DNA of 64,000 nt, taken from the NCBI GenBank assembly GCA_027493525.1, contig JAOSKN010000001.1, forward strand, positions 558,001-622,000. Reading direction: 5' to 3'. The DNA is from Planctomycetota bacterium. GTDB taxonomy: Bacteria > Planctomycetota > SZUA-567 > H5-PLA8. The notes beneath the pieces were generated by a model. That model was not told the origin of the DNA, did no database searches, and was given only the letters and a program-made list of their open reading frames with translations. This document shows, one piece after another, positions 17,321 through 26,755 of the stretch. The position numbers and the translations under genes are program-made. Position 1 is the stretch's first letter. Every line of letters starts with the position of its first letter.

Positions 17321-17409
17321 GGTGCAACCTTTTTAAGGTCCGTGAGGAATGTGCGGCCGCCGGGTAGGTGTATCGGAACCTGGTGCATGGGCGCTAAAGC
17401 ACTAAATGG

Positions 17410-17460
17410 ACAGGACTAAAGACCCCGAAATGCCTGACTCGGCTTGACAGTCTGTCCTGT
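17410..17460. other. nested hairpin in the dnaG upstream region
   Basis: ACAGGAC (17410-17416) pairs with GTCCTGT (17454-17460). Inside it AGAC pairs with GTCT, and CCGA with TCGG around a ten-base loop. Eighteen base values thus form 15 or so pairs in one coaxial stem interrupted by small bulges. It overlaps the TTGACA of a possible promoter, so it could be an operator-like palindrome or the 5' part of a structured RNA. Confidence 0.4.
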
Positions 17461-17472
17461 TAAGTGGTTAGT
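17444..17472 (+). promoter_or_regulatory. possible promoter upstream of dnaG
   Basis: A perfect TTGACA at 17444-17449 is followed after 17 bases by GTTAGT, a poor -10 element with three of six matches. The -35 alone is convincing. It would start a leader of about 270 bases before dnaG. Confidence 0.35.
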
Positions 17473-17488
17473 TGGTGAAGCGCACGGC

Positions 17489-17509
17489 TTGCACGTGTGC
17501 AACTTTTTT
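17489..17509 (+). terminator. short terminator-like hairpin with T tract
   Basis: TTGCAC and GTGCAA form a six-pair stem (five pairs with a CGTG loop is more realistic) followed by C and six T. No plus-strand gene precedes it. It would therefore end a short non-coding transcript or act as an attenuator early in the dnaG leader. Confidence 0.4.
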
Positions 17510-17513
17510 CGAG

Positions 17514-17699
17514 GGTGGATTAACCACCGAGACGGCTGACCCAAGGGGTGTACGAAGTCCTGGTACCTCAGGACTTACTGCCCTACACCAAAACGGGCAT
17601 CCGGCCGATCCTGTGGCGCCACTCAACCGGCTCAAGCGCGGGCTTGGGGTCCCGCGTGGCGTATTCGCGCCGGTTGAATTTTTCGCGGCGAGCCACAGG
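17514..17699 (+). ncRNA. candidate structured RNA or leader upstream of dnaG
   Basis: Three successive foldable units are visible. GGTGG/CCACC encloses ATTAA (17514-17528). GGTGTA/TACACC encloses AAGTCCTG/CAGGACTT (17547-17589). A larger unit has CCTGTGGC (17610-17617) pairing with GCCACAGG (17692-17699), TCAACCGG with CCGGTTGA inside it, and within that CTCAAGC/GCTTGGG and CGCG/CGCG side by side as a branched tip. I compared it by eye with RNase P, tmRNA, SRP and 6S RNA and recognise none of them. It may be a regulatory leader of dnaG or an independent small RNA. Confidence 0.4.
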
Positions 17700-17750
17700 A
17701 GCTGCGCCACAAACGTAATAGCGGTGATGCGGGTGGCGGCGGGCGCGACC

Positions 17751-19637
17751 ATGTCCGGCATGTCGTCTGACGATCTCAAGCGGCGCGTTCGCGACGCCAA
17801 CGACATCCAGGATGTCGTGCGCTCCTACGGCGTCGAACTCAAGCGCGCCGGGCGCAACGTCAAGGCCTGCTGCCCGTTCCACCAGGAGAAGACGGCCTCC
17901 TTCAACGTCAACCCCGAAGGGCAGTACTTCAAGTGTTTCGGCTGCGGCGAGAGCGGCGACGTGTACAGCTTCGTGATGAAAATCGAAGGCGTGGGCTTCC
18001 CCGAAGCCCTGCGCATCCTCGCCGACCGCGCCGGCATCCCCGTCGAGGTCGATCCGCAGGCCATTCAGCGCTCCAAGAAGGAAGGCGATTGGAAAAGCTA
18101 CCTCTATCGCCTGAACCAGTCCGCCGCCGCGCTGTACCGCGAGTTGCTTCACTCCGAGGCCGGCGCCGCCGCGCGGGCGTACTTGGAGGGGCGCGGCATC
18201 GACGAGGCAAGCTGGGAGGCCTTCGGCCTGGGTTACGCGCCCGAGCAGGGCAGCCCGGTGACGCAGCGGCTCCTGGCGCAGAAGGCCCCGGTCAAGGCGC
18301 TAGAACGCGCCGGGCTGGCGGGCCTGCGCGACGACGGCTCGCCGTACGACTACTTCCGCGGCCGCCTGATGTTCCCGATCCACGACAGCCAGCAGCGCGT
18401 GATCGGCTTCGGCGGGCGGATCCTCGGCGACGGCCAGCCCAAGTACCTCAACACGCGCGAGACGCCGCTCTTCGAGAAGTCCCGCACCATCTACGGGCTC
18501 CCGCAGGCCCGCGACGCCATCGTCGAGACGAAGCGCGCCATCGTCGTCGAAGGCTACACCGACGTGATCGTCTGCCACCAGTTCGGCATCCGCAACGTGG
18601 TGGCCTGCCTGGGCACGGCGCTCACCGCCGACCATGCGCGCAAGCTCGGCCGGCTGGCCGACGAACTGCTCGTCCTGACCGATGCCGACGAGGCCGGCGC
18701 CTCCGCCGCCGAACGCTGCCTGGAGATGCTCTTCCAGGAGGATGTCCCCGCGCGCATCGCCCGGCTGGAGGGGCAGGAAAAGGACCCCTGCGAGTTCCTC
18801 CTCGCCCACGGCGCCGAAGCGTTTGAAGCGCAGTTGGCGCGCAGCGTCCCGTTGTTTGAGTACAAGTTCCGGCGCGTCGCCGCCGCGCACGACCTGGCCG
18901 ATTCGGCCGGACAGGCCCGCGCCGCGAAGGAACTGATGGCCCTGGTCTCGCTCTCGCCCGACCCCCTCCGGCGCGCCGCCTTCCGCCGCGAGGTCGCGGC
19001 GAAGCTGAACCTCCCCGAGAGCGCGCTGGCCTTCGACGCGAAGCGCGCTCCCGACGCGCCTCGGCCCGCCGCCCGCGCCGTCCAGGGCGCCCCGGCGCCC
19101 GAACACGCCCTGGCCCACGCCGAGCGCGAACTGCTGCGCTGGGTCTTCCACCAGCCCGCCTGGCTCGCCACCGCGGCCCATGACGTGGATCTGATGAACC
19201 TGGCCGGCGCGCCGGAACGCCTCGTCGGGCGCGCCATCTGGGAGGCGCTCGATGAAGGCCGCCTGCCGCCCGACGACGGAACCCTGGGCGCCGAGGACCG
19301 CAGCGCGGGCGGCACCGTGGCCCGCGAAGTGCTTGAACGACTTTCCGCCTCGGGCGGCGTGGCGGAAGGCGACGCCACCGACGGCTTCGACGCGGCGCAG
19401 CGGCTCTGCGTGGACTTGGCCGAGACCGGCCCCGAACATCAGCGCCTCAGGCTCGAAGAGGCGTATGCCATGCGCTTGCGGAGCGTCCGGTTGGCGCGCA
19501 TGGAGCAGGATCTGGCCTCGGCCAAGCGCGCCGAGGCCGCGGCGCGGGCCAGCGGCGCCGCCGAGGCGCTCCTGGCCGCCGCGAGGCGTGTCCTGGAACT
19601 GCAGCAGGCGTTGATGGCGCTGCGGCGCGCGAGTTAA
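17751..19637 (+). CDS. dnaG: DNA primase
   Basis: 628 residues; synthesises RNA primers for replication. The N-terminal zinc-binding domain has C-C-P-F-H at 40-44 and C-F-G-C at 62-65. The RNA polymerase core includes [10 protein letters not shown] and F-G-G-R-I-L-G. The TOPRIM catalytic motifs are V-V-E-G-Y-T-D-V near 264 and D-A-D-E-A-G near 309. The C-terminal part (L-R-W-V-F-H-Q-P onwards) is the less conserved DnaB-binding region. The start at 17751 is a compromise: no good ribosome site exists, and another ATG lies 9 bases later. rpoD follows on the same strand, as in the macromolecular synthesis operon; rpsU is not present. Confidence 0.95.
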   Translation: MSGMSSDDLKRRVRDANDIQDVVRSYGVELKRAGRNVKACCPFHQEKTASFNVNPEGQYFKCFGCGESGDVYSFVMKIEGVGFPEALRILADRAGIPVEVDPQAIQRSKKEGDWKSYLYRLNQSAAALYRELLHSEAGAAARAYLEGRGIDEASWEAFGLGYAPEQGSPVTQRLLAQKAPVKALERAGLAGLRDDGSPYDYFRGRLMFPIHDSQQRVIGFGGRILGDGQPKYLNTRETPLFEKSRTIYGLPQARDAIVETKRAIVVEGYTDVIVCHQFGIRNVVACLGTALTADHARKLGRLADELLVLTDADEAGASAAERCLEMLFQEDVPARIARLEGQEKDPCEFLLAHGAEAFEAQLARSVPLFEYKFRRVAAAHDLADSAGQARAAKELMALVSLSPDPLRRAAFRREVAAKLNLPESALAFDAKRAPDAPRPAARAVQGAPAPEHALAHAERELLRWVFHQPAWLATAAHDVDLMNLAGAPERLVGRAIWEALDEGRLPPDDGTLGAEDRSAGGTVAREVLERLSASGGVAEGDATDGFDAAQRLCVDLAETGPEHQRLRLEEAYAMRLRSVRLARMEQDLASAKRAEAAARASGAAEALLAAARRVLELQQALMALRRAS

Positions 19638-19651
19638 GCGCACGAAGTAGG

Positions 19652-19670
19652 CCGATAGGTGTCGGTTTTT
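19652..19670 (+). terminator. weak Rho-independent terminator after dnaG
   Basis: CCGAT pairs with GTCGG around AGGT and is followed by five T, fifteen bases after the dnaG stop. Because a promoter-like sequence follows, rpoD may be transcribed both by read-through and independently. Confidence 0.45.
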
Positions 19671-19684
19671 CCGCCACTGGGCTA

Positions 19685-19712
19685 TTGACCCGGCGGCGTC
19701 CCGCGTTAGGAA
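19685..19712 (+). promoter_or_regulatory. possible rpoD promoter
   Basis: TTGACC (five of six) at 19685-19690, then 16 bases, then TAGGAA. It lies between the dnaG terminator-like hairpin and the rpoD ribosome site. The -10 match is weak. Confidence 0.35.
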
Positions 19713-19756
19713 TGGGCTCTTTTGCGCCCAGATTGCAAGCCGCAGGAGGCACGTCC

Positions 19757-21424
<1,668 letters not shown>

Positions 21425-21449
21425 ACGCCGCCGCCCGGCTCCTGCGTGC

Positions 21450-21474
21450 CACGGGTCGGCGCAGCCGCCCCGTG
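21450..21474 (+). terminator. GC-rich hairpin after rpoD
   Basis: CACGGG pairs with CCCGTG and an inner GGC pairs with GCC around GCA. Only CCTCTT follows rather than a clean T run, so termination is uncertain. Confidence 0.35.
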
Positions 21475-21490
21475 CCTCTTCCGTAGCGCC

Positions 21491-21548
21491 GCGGGTGGCC
21501 CCCATAACGCCGTTATGGGGGCGCCGAAAGCGATGGCAACTTCATGAA
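21491..21548 (+). repeat. left REP-like arm
   Basis: It contains CCCCCATAAC, a three-base centre and GTTATGGGGG, a near-perfect ten-pair hairpin. A GATGGCAACTTCATGAA tail follows on the transposase side. The right arm reads the same on the other strand. Confidence 0.8.
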
Positions 21549-21609
21549 AACCAATCGCGATCCTGAAATGCCAGGTTGTCTCCTGGTAAGCGCGCCTTAA
21601 AATCGCGGC

Positions 21610-22191
21610 ATGGCCGCCACTTGACCGCCACGCACGATCTTCGACATTGAAGGCCATCTTCAATTCGTCACTTTTTCATGCTATCGGAAGTTTCAATTCC
21701 TGGGCCGCGACCGCTGCAAGCAGATCGTCCTGACGCACCTCGACCGTTGGGGCTGGCAGGAGCGCGTCGGGGTCGTGGGTTACGTCGTGATGCCCGACCA
21801 CGTCCATGCGCTGCTGCGCCCCGCGGAACCCGGATGCCTGAGTCCTTTCATGCAGCTTTGGAAACGCGAATCGAGCCGGCACATTCACGCCTTCCTCCGT
21901 CTGGGTGACGGCGCCGCGCCCTTTGGCGCAAGGGTCCGCGACGACGCGGGCCGCGTGCACTGCTGGAACAAACGCTATTATCCCTTCAACGTGTACAGCA
22001 TGAAAAAGGCGATACAAAAGCTGGAGTACATGCACCACAATCCCGTGCGGCAAGGCTTGGTGGACGATCCGTGCGCCTGGGCCTGGAGCAGCGCCCGCTA
22101 CTGGCAGCAAGGCATTCGCCCGCCCGTCCGCATGTGCGGGATCGAAGGGTCCTTTCCGTGGGAGCGGAGCGCGAAGCGAGTGCAGGCTTGA
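21610..22191 (+). pseudogene. REP-associated tyrosine transposase (Y1_Tnp) with a stop at codon 5
   Basis: From the ATG at 21610 the frame reads M-A-A-T, then TGA (21622-21624), then runs open to 22191 (P-P-R-T-I-F-D-I-E-G-H-L onward). A CGA-to-TGA change would explain it. No ATG, GTG or TTG follows until well inside the conserved domain. The HUH metal site is M-P-D-H-V-H-A-L-L, and the catalytic Tyr is likely in K-L-E-Y-M-H-H-N-P-V-R. The intact protein would be about 193 residues, normal for the family, and would cut single-stranded REP hairpins. The lack of other damage means the lesion is recent, or translation starts at a rare codon such as ATC or ATT. Confidence 0.75.
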
Positions 22192-22209
22192 AAGGGCCGT
22201 GGCACGTTC

Positions 22210-22267
22210 TTCATGAGGTTGCCATCGGCTTCGCCGCCCCCATAACGGGGTTATGGGGGCCACCCGC
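22210..22267 (-). repeat. right REP-like arm
   Basis: Inverted copy of the left arm of equal length, differing at about five positions, one of them at the hairpin centre (CCC instead of GCC). It ends 19 bases before the start of the SUKH-like gene, so the palindrome lies in that gene's leader. Confidence 0.8.
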
Positions 22268-22286
22268 GCATGAACGAGATCGCGTC

Positions 22287-22829
22287 ATGAAAAGAAAACC
22301 TACCACGCCTGGATATGTTCACAGCCTGCGTGAAATCGAGGAATTTGAAGCACGCCTTAGAATTTCTCTCCCCATTGACTACAAGGAATACCTCTTGTCT
22401 CATAAGACTGGATCGGATTGGCCAGTTTCAATCTTGTCGGACTGGTGTCAGCCGGAAGATGAAGACAGACTTCCGGTAAACTTTTTAGAGGTTCCCTTTC
22501 CATATACGAATCGGTGGAACGAACTTGATCTTTTCGACGGAAGTAAAGGCTGGGCATGTGATTATTTTAGCATGAGGCATGTTACTGGATCTATTCGAAT
22601 CTCAAATCTTGGGTGTGAGCGGTATGCTCTATTAATTATTACTGGTCAGGAAAGGGGGAAAATTTGGCATGATGATAGAGTTTTTAGCCGAAAAGGAATC
22701 TACCCACTTGTTAGCCCAGGAGGGCGCCATATTGACTTTGCTAAATATATATCACTCAAGCCAGGAGAACGAGACGTGGCAGCGTCCTACATCTACAAAA
22801 GAACTCCGCATCGCGGGAGGGGGAAATGA
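22287..22829 (+). CDS. SMI1/KNR4 (SUKH)-like protein in an AT-richer patch
   Basis: 180 residues. I-E-E-F-E-A-R-L-R-I-S-L-P-I-D-Y-K-E-Y-L-L is the typical opening of SUKH domains (fold-defining helix, then L-P-x-D-Y). SUKH proteins are common immunity proteins that bind and block polymorphic toxins; here no toxin gene is adjacent. Base composition and codon use are clearly more AT-rich than the neighbours, suggesting recent acquisition. The ATG at 22287 follows the right REP arm. Family assignment is moderately confident; the immunity role is inference. Confidence 0.6.
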   Translation: MKRKPTTPGYVHSLREIEEFEARLRISLPIDYKEYLLSHKTGSDWPVSILSDWCQPEDEDRLPVNFLEVPFPYTNRWNELDLFDGSKGWACDYFSMRHVTGSIRISNLGCERYALLIITGQERGKIWHDDRVFSRKGIYPLVSPGGRHIDFAKYISLKPGERDVAASYIYKRTPHRGRGK

Positions 22830-22886
22830 CCGTACGTGTTAAAAGGTTCGCATTGCGCATGCAGCCGTATGTGTCAAAATGTTCGC
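22830..22886 (+). repeat. two imperfect 22-base direct repeats
   Basis: Copies at 22830-22851 and 22865-22886 share CCGTA-GTGT-AAAA-GTTCGC with three differing positions, directly behind the SUKH-like gene's stop. They could be a duplicated end of a lost insertion sequence or a protein-binding site. Confidence 0.4.
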
Positions 22887-22945
22887 GTGGCGTAACCAGT
22901 CGTCGGGGCATGAGGTTGAACGAGATTGCCCCATGACCCAGCCCC

Positions 22946-23203
22946 ATGACCCCGCCGCCCATCGAGACGGTCTCGGTCGATCGGCAGGACGGGCGGTTCG
23001 TCGCGGTCGTCAGGCGCGGCGGGATCGAGGCCACGGGCACGGACCAGGACGAGCAGACGGCGCTCTTCGCGGCACGGAGCGCGTGGCACTGGCTGGAAAC
23101 GGCCCCAGCCAGTGGCACCAGGCTGGAGTTGGCGGAGACGGCATGGAAGCCGAGACCGGCCGAGGACGCGGACAAACCCCATGACCCCGCGCTAGAAGCG
23201 TAA
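22946..23203 (+). CDS. small hypothetical protein, 85 residues
   Basis: The frame encodes a plausible folded small protein: I-E-T-V-S-V-D-R-Q-D-G-R-F-V-A-V-V-R-R, then D-E-Q-T-A-L-F-A-A-R-S-A-W-H-W-L-E, a beta-beta-helix pattern. No ribosome site is obvious, and the other frames across it look random by comparison. No family recognised; kept at low confidence. Confidence 0.35.
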   Translation: MTPPPIETVSVDRQDGRFVAVVRRGGIEATGTDQDEQTALFAARSAWHWLETAPASGTRLELAETAWKPRPAEDADKPHDPALEA

Positions 23204-23294
23204 CGTCCGCCTCGTGGCCGCCGTGGGCGTCCGGCCCAGGGCCTCCCGCGAGCAGGCCAAGCCCCCCGGCTCCATGGCCCCCTTGCGCCGTGCT

Positions 23295-24440
23295 TCAGAC
23301 AAACTGGATATGCTGCGGCATGGGACCGTCCGGCAGGCGCAGTTCAACCTGGCCCTTCTTGTACGCATCGAGGTGCTCGTTGACCTTGTGCTGCAGGCAG
23401 AGCGTCCCGCACATGGTCTGGGCATTGAACTGCGGCGAGGCCAGGTAGTTCATGACTTCCCAATATCGCTCGGACGACCAGATTTCCTTGAAGCGCTGTT
23501 CGACGATGTTCCCGATGTGGAACTTCTTATAGCGCTCGTTGAAGAGCATGCCGCAAGGCGCGACGAGTCCCGAGCCGGAGAGCTGGATCAGGAAGGGCGG
23601 GCCGTAACAGCGCTGGTAGCTGCGCTTGCCCTTGGCCGCAATCTTCGACCACTTCACGACGCACTTGTACTCGTCGTCCGAGAGCGCCTCGGCCTCGCGC
23701 AGCAGCGCGTAGAGGCGCTCGTAGGCCCCGTAGTCCACGCCCAGGCTGCCGTCCTCGTCGTCGGAGCAGTGCTTGATCACGGCGTAATCGACGCGCAACT
23801 CCTTGCCCAGCCGCGCGAAGGGCAGAATCTGGTCGGCGTCCTGGGGCATCAGGACCATTTGCAGCCCGATGGTGACGGGCAAGTTGTCGCGGCGCTTGAG
23901 TTCCATCATCGTCTTGACGTTCTGGACGACGCGGTGGAAGTGGTCCGTGGAGACGCCCATGATCTGCGCGTAGCGTTCGGGTTCGCCGGCGCTGAAGTTC
24001 ACGCGCAGGTAGGTCATGCAGGGCAGGAGTTCCTCGAGCTTGCGACGGTTGTAGATGTACGCGTTGGTGCCGGTGGCCATCGCCAGGCCCAGCGCGTGGC
24101 CTTTCTTGACCGAGTGCAGGTAGGCCGGGGAGAGCGTGCTCTCGCCGTCGGAGACGAAGCTGATGCCTTTCACGCCGATCTCGGCGCAGTCGGCGAGGAA
24201 CCCGTCCATCACCTCGGCGGTGATGACTTGCCGGTCGTTCTCCTGGAGCATGGCGTAGCAGAACCCGCAGGCGTAGTTGCAGGAGCGGGTCAGGGCCATG
24301 TCGATGGTGATGGGCGCGACGCGCTCGCCGCGCGCCCAGGCCTCGACGCGGTCCTTGTACCAGCCGATCTTGGTGCCGTCGAGAATGAGCTTGCCGGTCA
24401 GCTCGTTCGAGACGCCGCCGGATGACGTTGCCGCGGCCAT
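23295..24440 (-). CDS. radical SAM protein with SPASM-like C-terminal domain
   Basis: 381 residues. C54-x3-C58-x2-C61 in S-C-N-Y-A-C-G-F-C-Y binds the radical SAM [4Fe-4S] cluster. F-V-S-D-G-E-S-T and L-R-V-N-F-S-A-G-E are typical barrel motifs. Near the C-terminus R-C-Y-G-P-P, A-P-C-G-M-L-F, and M-C-G-T-L-C-L supply five Cys for an auxiliary cluster, as in SPASM proteins. The substrate is unknown. Position at the end of the glycan-cluster left arm suggests sugar or lipid modification, though SPASM enzymes more often modify peptides. It is not a recognisable sulfatase-maturing enzyme. ATG at 24440 with GGAG upstream. Confidence 0.8.
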   Translation of the reverse strand: MAAATSSGGVSNELTGKLILDGTKIGWYKDRVEAWARGERVAPITIDMALTRSCNYACGFCYAMLQENDRQVITAEVMDGFLADCAEIGVKGISFVSDGESTLSPAYLHSVKKGHALGLAMATGTNAYIYNRRKLEELLPCMTYLRVNFSAGEPERYAQIMGVSTDHFHRVVQNVKTMMELKRRDNLPVTIGLQMVLMPQDADQILPFARLGKELRVDYAVIKHCSDDEDGSLGVDYGAYERLYALLREAEALSDDEYKCVVKWSKIAAKGKRSYQRCYGPPFLIQLSGSGLVAPCGMLFNERYKKFHIGNIVEQRFKEIWSSERYWEVMNYLASPQFNAQTMCGTLCLQHKVNEHLDAYKKGQVELRLPDGPMPQHIQFV

Positions 24441-24477
24441 GGGACGCTCCGTTTCCGTGCCTGCCTCGCCGTGACCG

Positions 24478-25542
24478 TCAGAGCTTATCCTTGCGCAGGA
24501 CGTTGCGGTCGAGCATGGGCTCCAGGTAAATCTGCAGCTCCGGCTCCAGGCGCTCCTTGAAGGCGCGCTCGAGCTTCAAGAGGCTGTCGCGCTGCGCCCC
24601 GCCGGTCTGTTCGCGCACAAAGCGGACGATCACGCGCTTGCTGCCTTCCATGCGCAGGATCTCAAGATCAGAGCCGCCAGGCTGGGCGTGCAGTACCGCG
24701 CGCAGTTCGGTCAGGCGCTGGTCGCCGGACTTCGCCCGCCAGCCGGGCGAAGGGGGCGGATCGAAAAAGTTTTCGACCTCCGCGTATCCGGCGGCTTTGC
24801 GATAGGCCGCCAACAGCCCGCGGGCGAGGCTGCCTGGCAGCGCGAAGGCCGGGTCGGCGTTTTCGGGCTGGATGACGCCCTCCACGCGATGAAGTTTGCC
24901 GGGCTCGCGCAACGCATACTCGACGGCCAGGGCGCCGTGGTCGGCCACCTCCTGAATGGGCCGACCGATCGCCCATCCGCAGAGGCACTCGAGCAGGCCG
25001 CGCACCACCGGTTCGGACGCGCCTTCGTACTTGGCCTGCTTGACGAGATGGTGATTTCCTCCGTCGACCAGCGCGCGCAGGGTCGCGCCGCCGACGGAGC
25101 ACTCTATGAGCGTCTGGCCTTCGACGGCGTCGAGCGGGCCTTCATGATGCCGCTGCTTCAGCAGCGCGCGCAGGCGCGGCCGATACAGTTCGTGAATCGC
25201 CAACTCGGCTTGCTCGCCGGCGTCGAAGACGACATCAAAGTCCATTCCGTCGCCTTCCGGTTGGGCGTGGACCGTGCCAAGCTCCGAGGCGCAGCGAGTC
25301 AGGCGTTCCAGGTCGAGCTTCACGAGCGTGGCCTTGCCCAGGCGGATGGTAAGAGCCGCGATTCCCGCATCCTTGGCGCACTCGGCGATGTTCAGGATGC
25401 TGTCGGCGTCGTCCTCTTCGTGGACCCAGGTGCTCAGGAAGGCATGCTCTTCGGCAGGTTTGAAGCCGCGCAACTGGGTCGTGAGGTTGTCCCAGTAGCT
25501 TGCGACCAGCGGTTCGTACTCAATCCGAACGGGGGAGGCCAT
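24478..25542 (-). CDS. hypothetical protein upstream of the radical SAM gene
   Basis: 354 residues, mixed alpha/beta, no signal peptide or membrane segment. The centre has V-D-G-G-N-H-H-L-V-K-Q-A-K-Y-E-G and a helical L-L-E-C-L-C-G-W-A-I-G-R-P-I, which faintly recalls NifU-like scaffold helices. The end is a charged S-K-R-V-I-V-R-F-V-R block. Only 37 bases separate it from the radical SAM gene, so it is probably its functional partner. The ATG at 25542 is preferred; one 24 bases upstream is possible. Function not assigned. Confidence 0.55.
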   Translation of the reverse strand: MASPVRIEYEPLVASYWDNLTTQLRGFKPAEEHAFLSTWVHEEDDADSILNIAECAKDAGIAALTIRLGKATLVKLDLERLTRCASELGTVHAQPEGDGMDFDVVFDAGEQAELAIHELYRPRLRALLKQRHHEGPLDAVEGQTLIECSVGGATLRALVDGGNHHLVKQAKYEGASEPVVRGLLECLCGWAIGRPIQEVADHGALAVEYALREPGKLHRVEGVIQPENADPAFALPGSLARGLLAAYRKAAGYAEVENFFDPPPSPGWRAKSGDQRLTELRAVLHAQPGGSDLEILRMEGSKRVIVRFVREQTGGAQRDSLLKLERAFKERLEPELQIYLEPMLDRNVLRKDKL

Positions 25543-25627
25543 CAGGTGCATTGCTCCCAGACCCACACATTATACCACCCGCCGCCAACTTAACGTCTTC
25601 AAGGAGCCAATACAAACCCGGCTTGAA

Positions 25628-26732
25628 TCACTTACCGTAAAAAGAATGCACTTGTTCAATCGTATATTCGACTTCGGCATCGGTCAGGTACGGGTGCGCG
25701 GGGGAGCGTGACGATCTGCTTGCAGTCGGCCTCGCAGACCGGGAAGTCGCCTTCCTTGTAGCCCAGGTGGCGGGCGGCCGGCTGAAGGTGAACGGGGATG
25801 GGATAGTGCACTTTGGCCTCGACGCCGCGTTCGTTGAGGAAGCGGAGCAGCTCGTCGCGCTTCTGCACTCGGACCACGTACAAATGGTACACATGCCTGA
25901 CGCCAGGCCGCCGCGCCGGGACGCGCACGCGGTCGCCCAGCTTCGCGAAGGCCTCGTCGTAGCGGCGCGCGAAGCCGATACGCTTTTCGGTCTTCTCCTC
26001 GGTCGAGCCGATCAGGCGGTTGCCGATGACGGCCTGGAGCGTGTCGAGCCGCGAGTTGTGGCCGAAGAAGGCGACCTCGTCGCGGTTCATCAGACCGTGG
26101 TTGCGGTACAGGCGCAGCTTCTCGGCGAGTTCGGCCGAGCGCGTCCCGATCAGGCCGCCGTCGGACCAGACGTTGAGGTTCTTCAACGGGTGCAGGCTGA
26201 AGCTGGCCGTCTCACCCCAGCTCCCCGCGGGTTTGCCGTCCAGCTTCGCGGCGATGGCCTGGCAGGCGTCTTCGAAGACGAGCAGCTTTCGCGCCTTGGC
26301 GAGCTCCGCGATGCGCGGCATGTCGGCGACGTTTCCCGTGTAATGGACCGGCACGATGGCCTTGGTCCTCGGGGTGATCGCCGCCTCAATCTTGGCCGGA
26401 TCGATGACGAAGCCGTCCTCGCTGTCCACGAAGACCGGCGTGGCGCCGGTCATGGCGATGGCGCCGACGGTGGCGATGAAGGTCATCGGCGTAGTGATCA
26501 CCTCGTCGCCGGGGCCGACGCCTCGGATCTTCATCGAGAGGATCAGCGCGTCGGTGCCGCTGGCGACGCCGATCACGTGCGGCAGCCCGACCAGCTCGCC
26601 GAAGCGGCGTTCGAACTCCTGGAGCGGCTTGCCGAGGGTGAAATCGCCGCTGGGCACGAAGGCGCGCAGGTCGCCCAGGTAGGCGTCGATGTCGGCGAAC
26701 TGACGGTCGAGGTAGGAAAAGGGCACGCGCAT
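25628..26732 (-). CDS. DegT/DnrJ/EryC1-family aminotransferase, C-terminus shifted by one base
   Basis: PLP-dependent sugar aminotransferase (or dehydratase) family. S-G-T-D-A-L-I-L-S binds cofactor phosphate, F-E-D-A-C-Q-A and [10 protein letters not shown] carry the Asp and the Schiff-base lysine (K184). As given, the frame ends in an atypical P-R-A-P-V-P tail. Removing one base from the G5 run at 25700-25704 restores V-T-L-P-A-H-P-Y-L-T and the normal family ending in V-H-S-F-Y-G-K at 25628, giving 367 residues. It likely transfers an amino group to a nucleotide-activated keto-sugar. Tandem with a second DegT gene 23 bases upstream. Confidence 0.85.
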
Positions 26733-26755
26733 CTCGGCGGGTCTCCGGGACGGTC

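Larger units (their letters stand above)
21491..22267. mobile_element. REP/RAYT element: transposase between inverted palindromic repeats
   Basis: A single IS200-like/REP-associated tyrosine transposase gene lies between two 58-base arms in opposite orientation, differing at about five positions. Each arm itself contains a palindrome of the CCCCCATAAC-GTTATGGGGG type, as expected for REP sequences recognised by their own transposase. The unit sits between rpoD and a SUKH-like gene. The transposase frame has an early stop, so mobility now may depend on another copy. Confidence 0.75.

Noticed and set aside
21622..21624. Selenocysteine or other recoding at the TGA in the transposase
   Set aside because: No reason to expect a selenoprotein here, no clear SECIS-like hairpin right after the codon, and CGA-to-TGA mutation is simpler.
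22830..22886. CRISPR-like array
   Set aside because: Only two imperfect copies with a 13-base gap and no cas genes.
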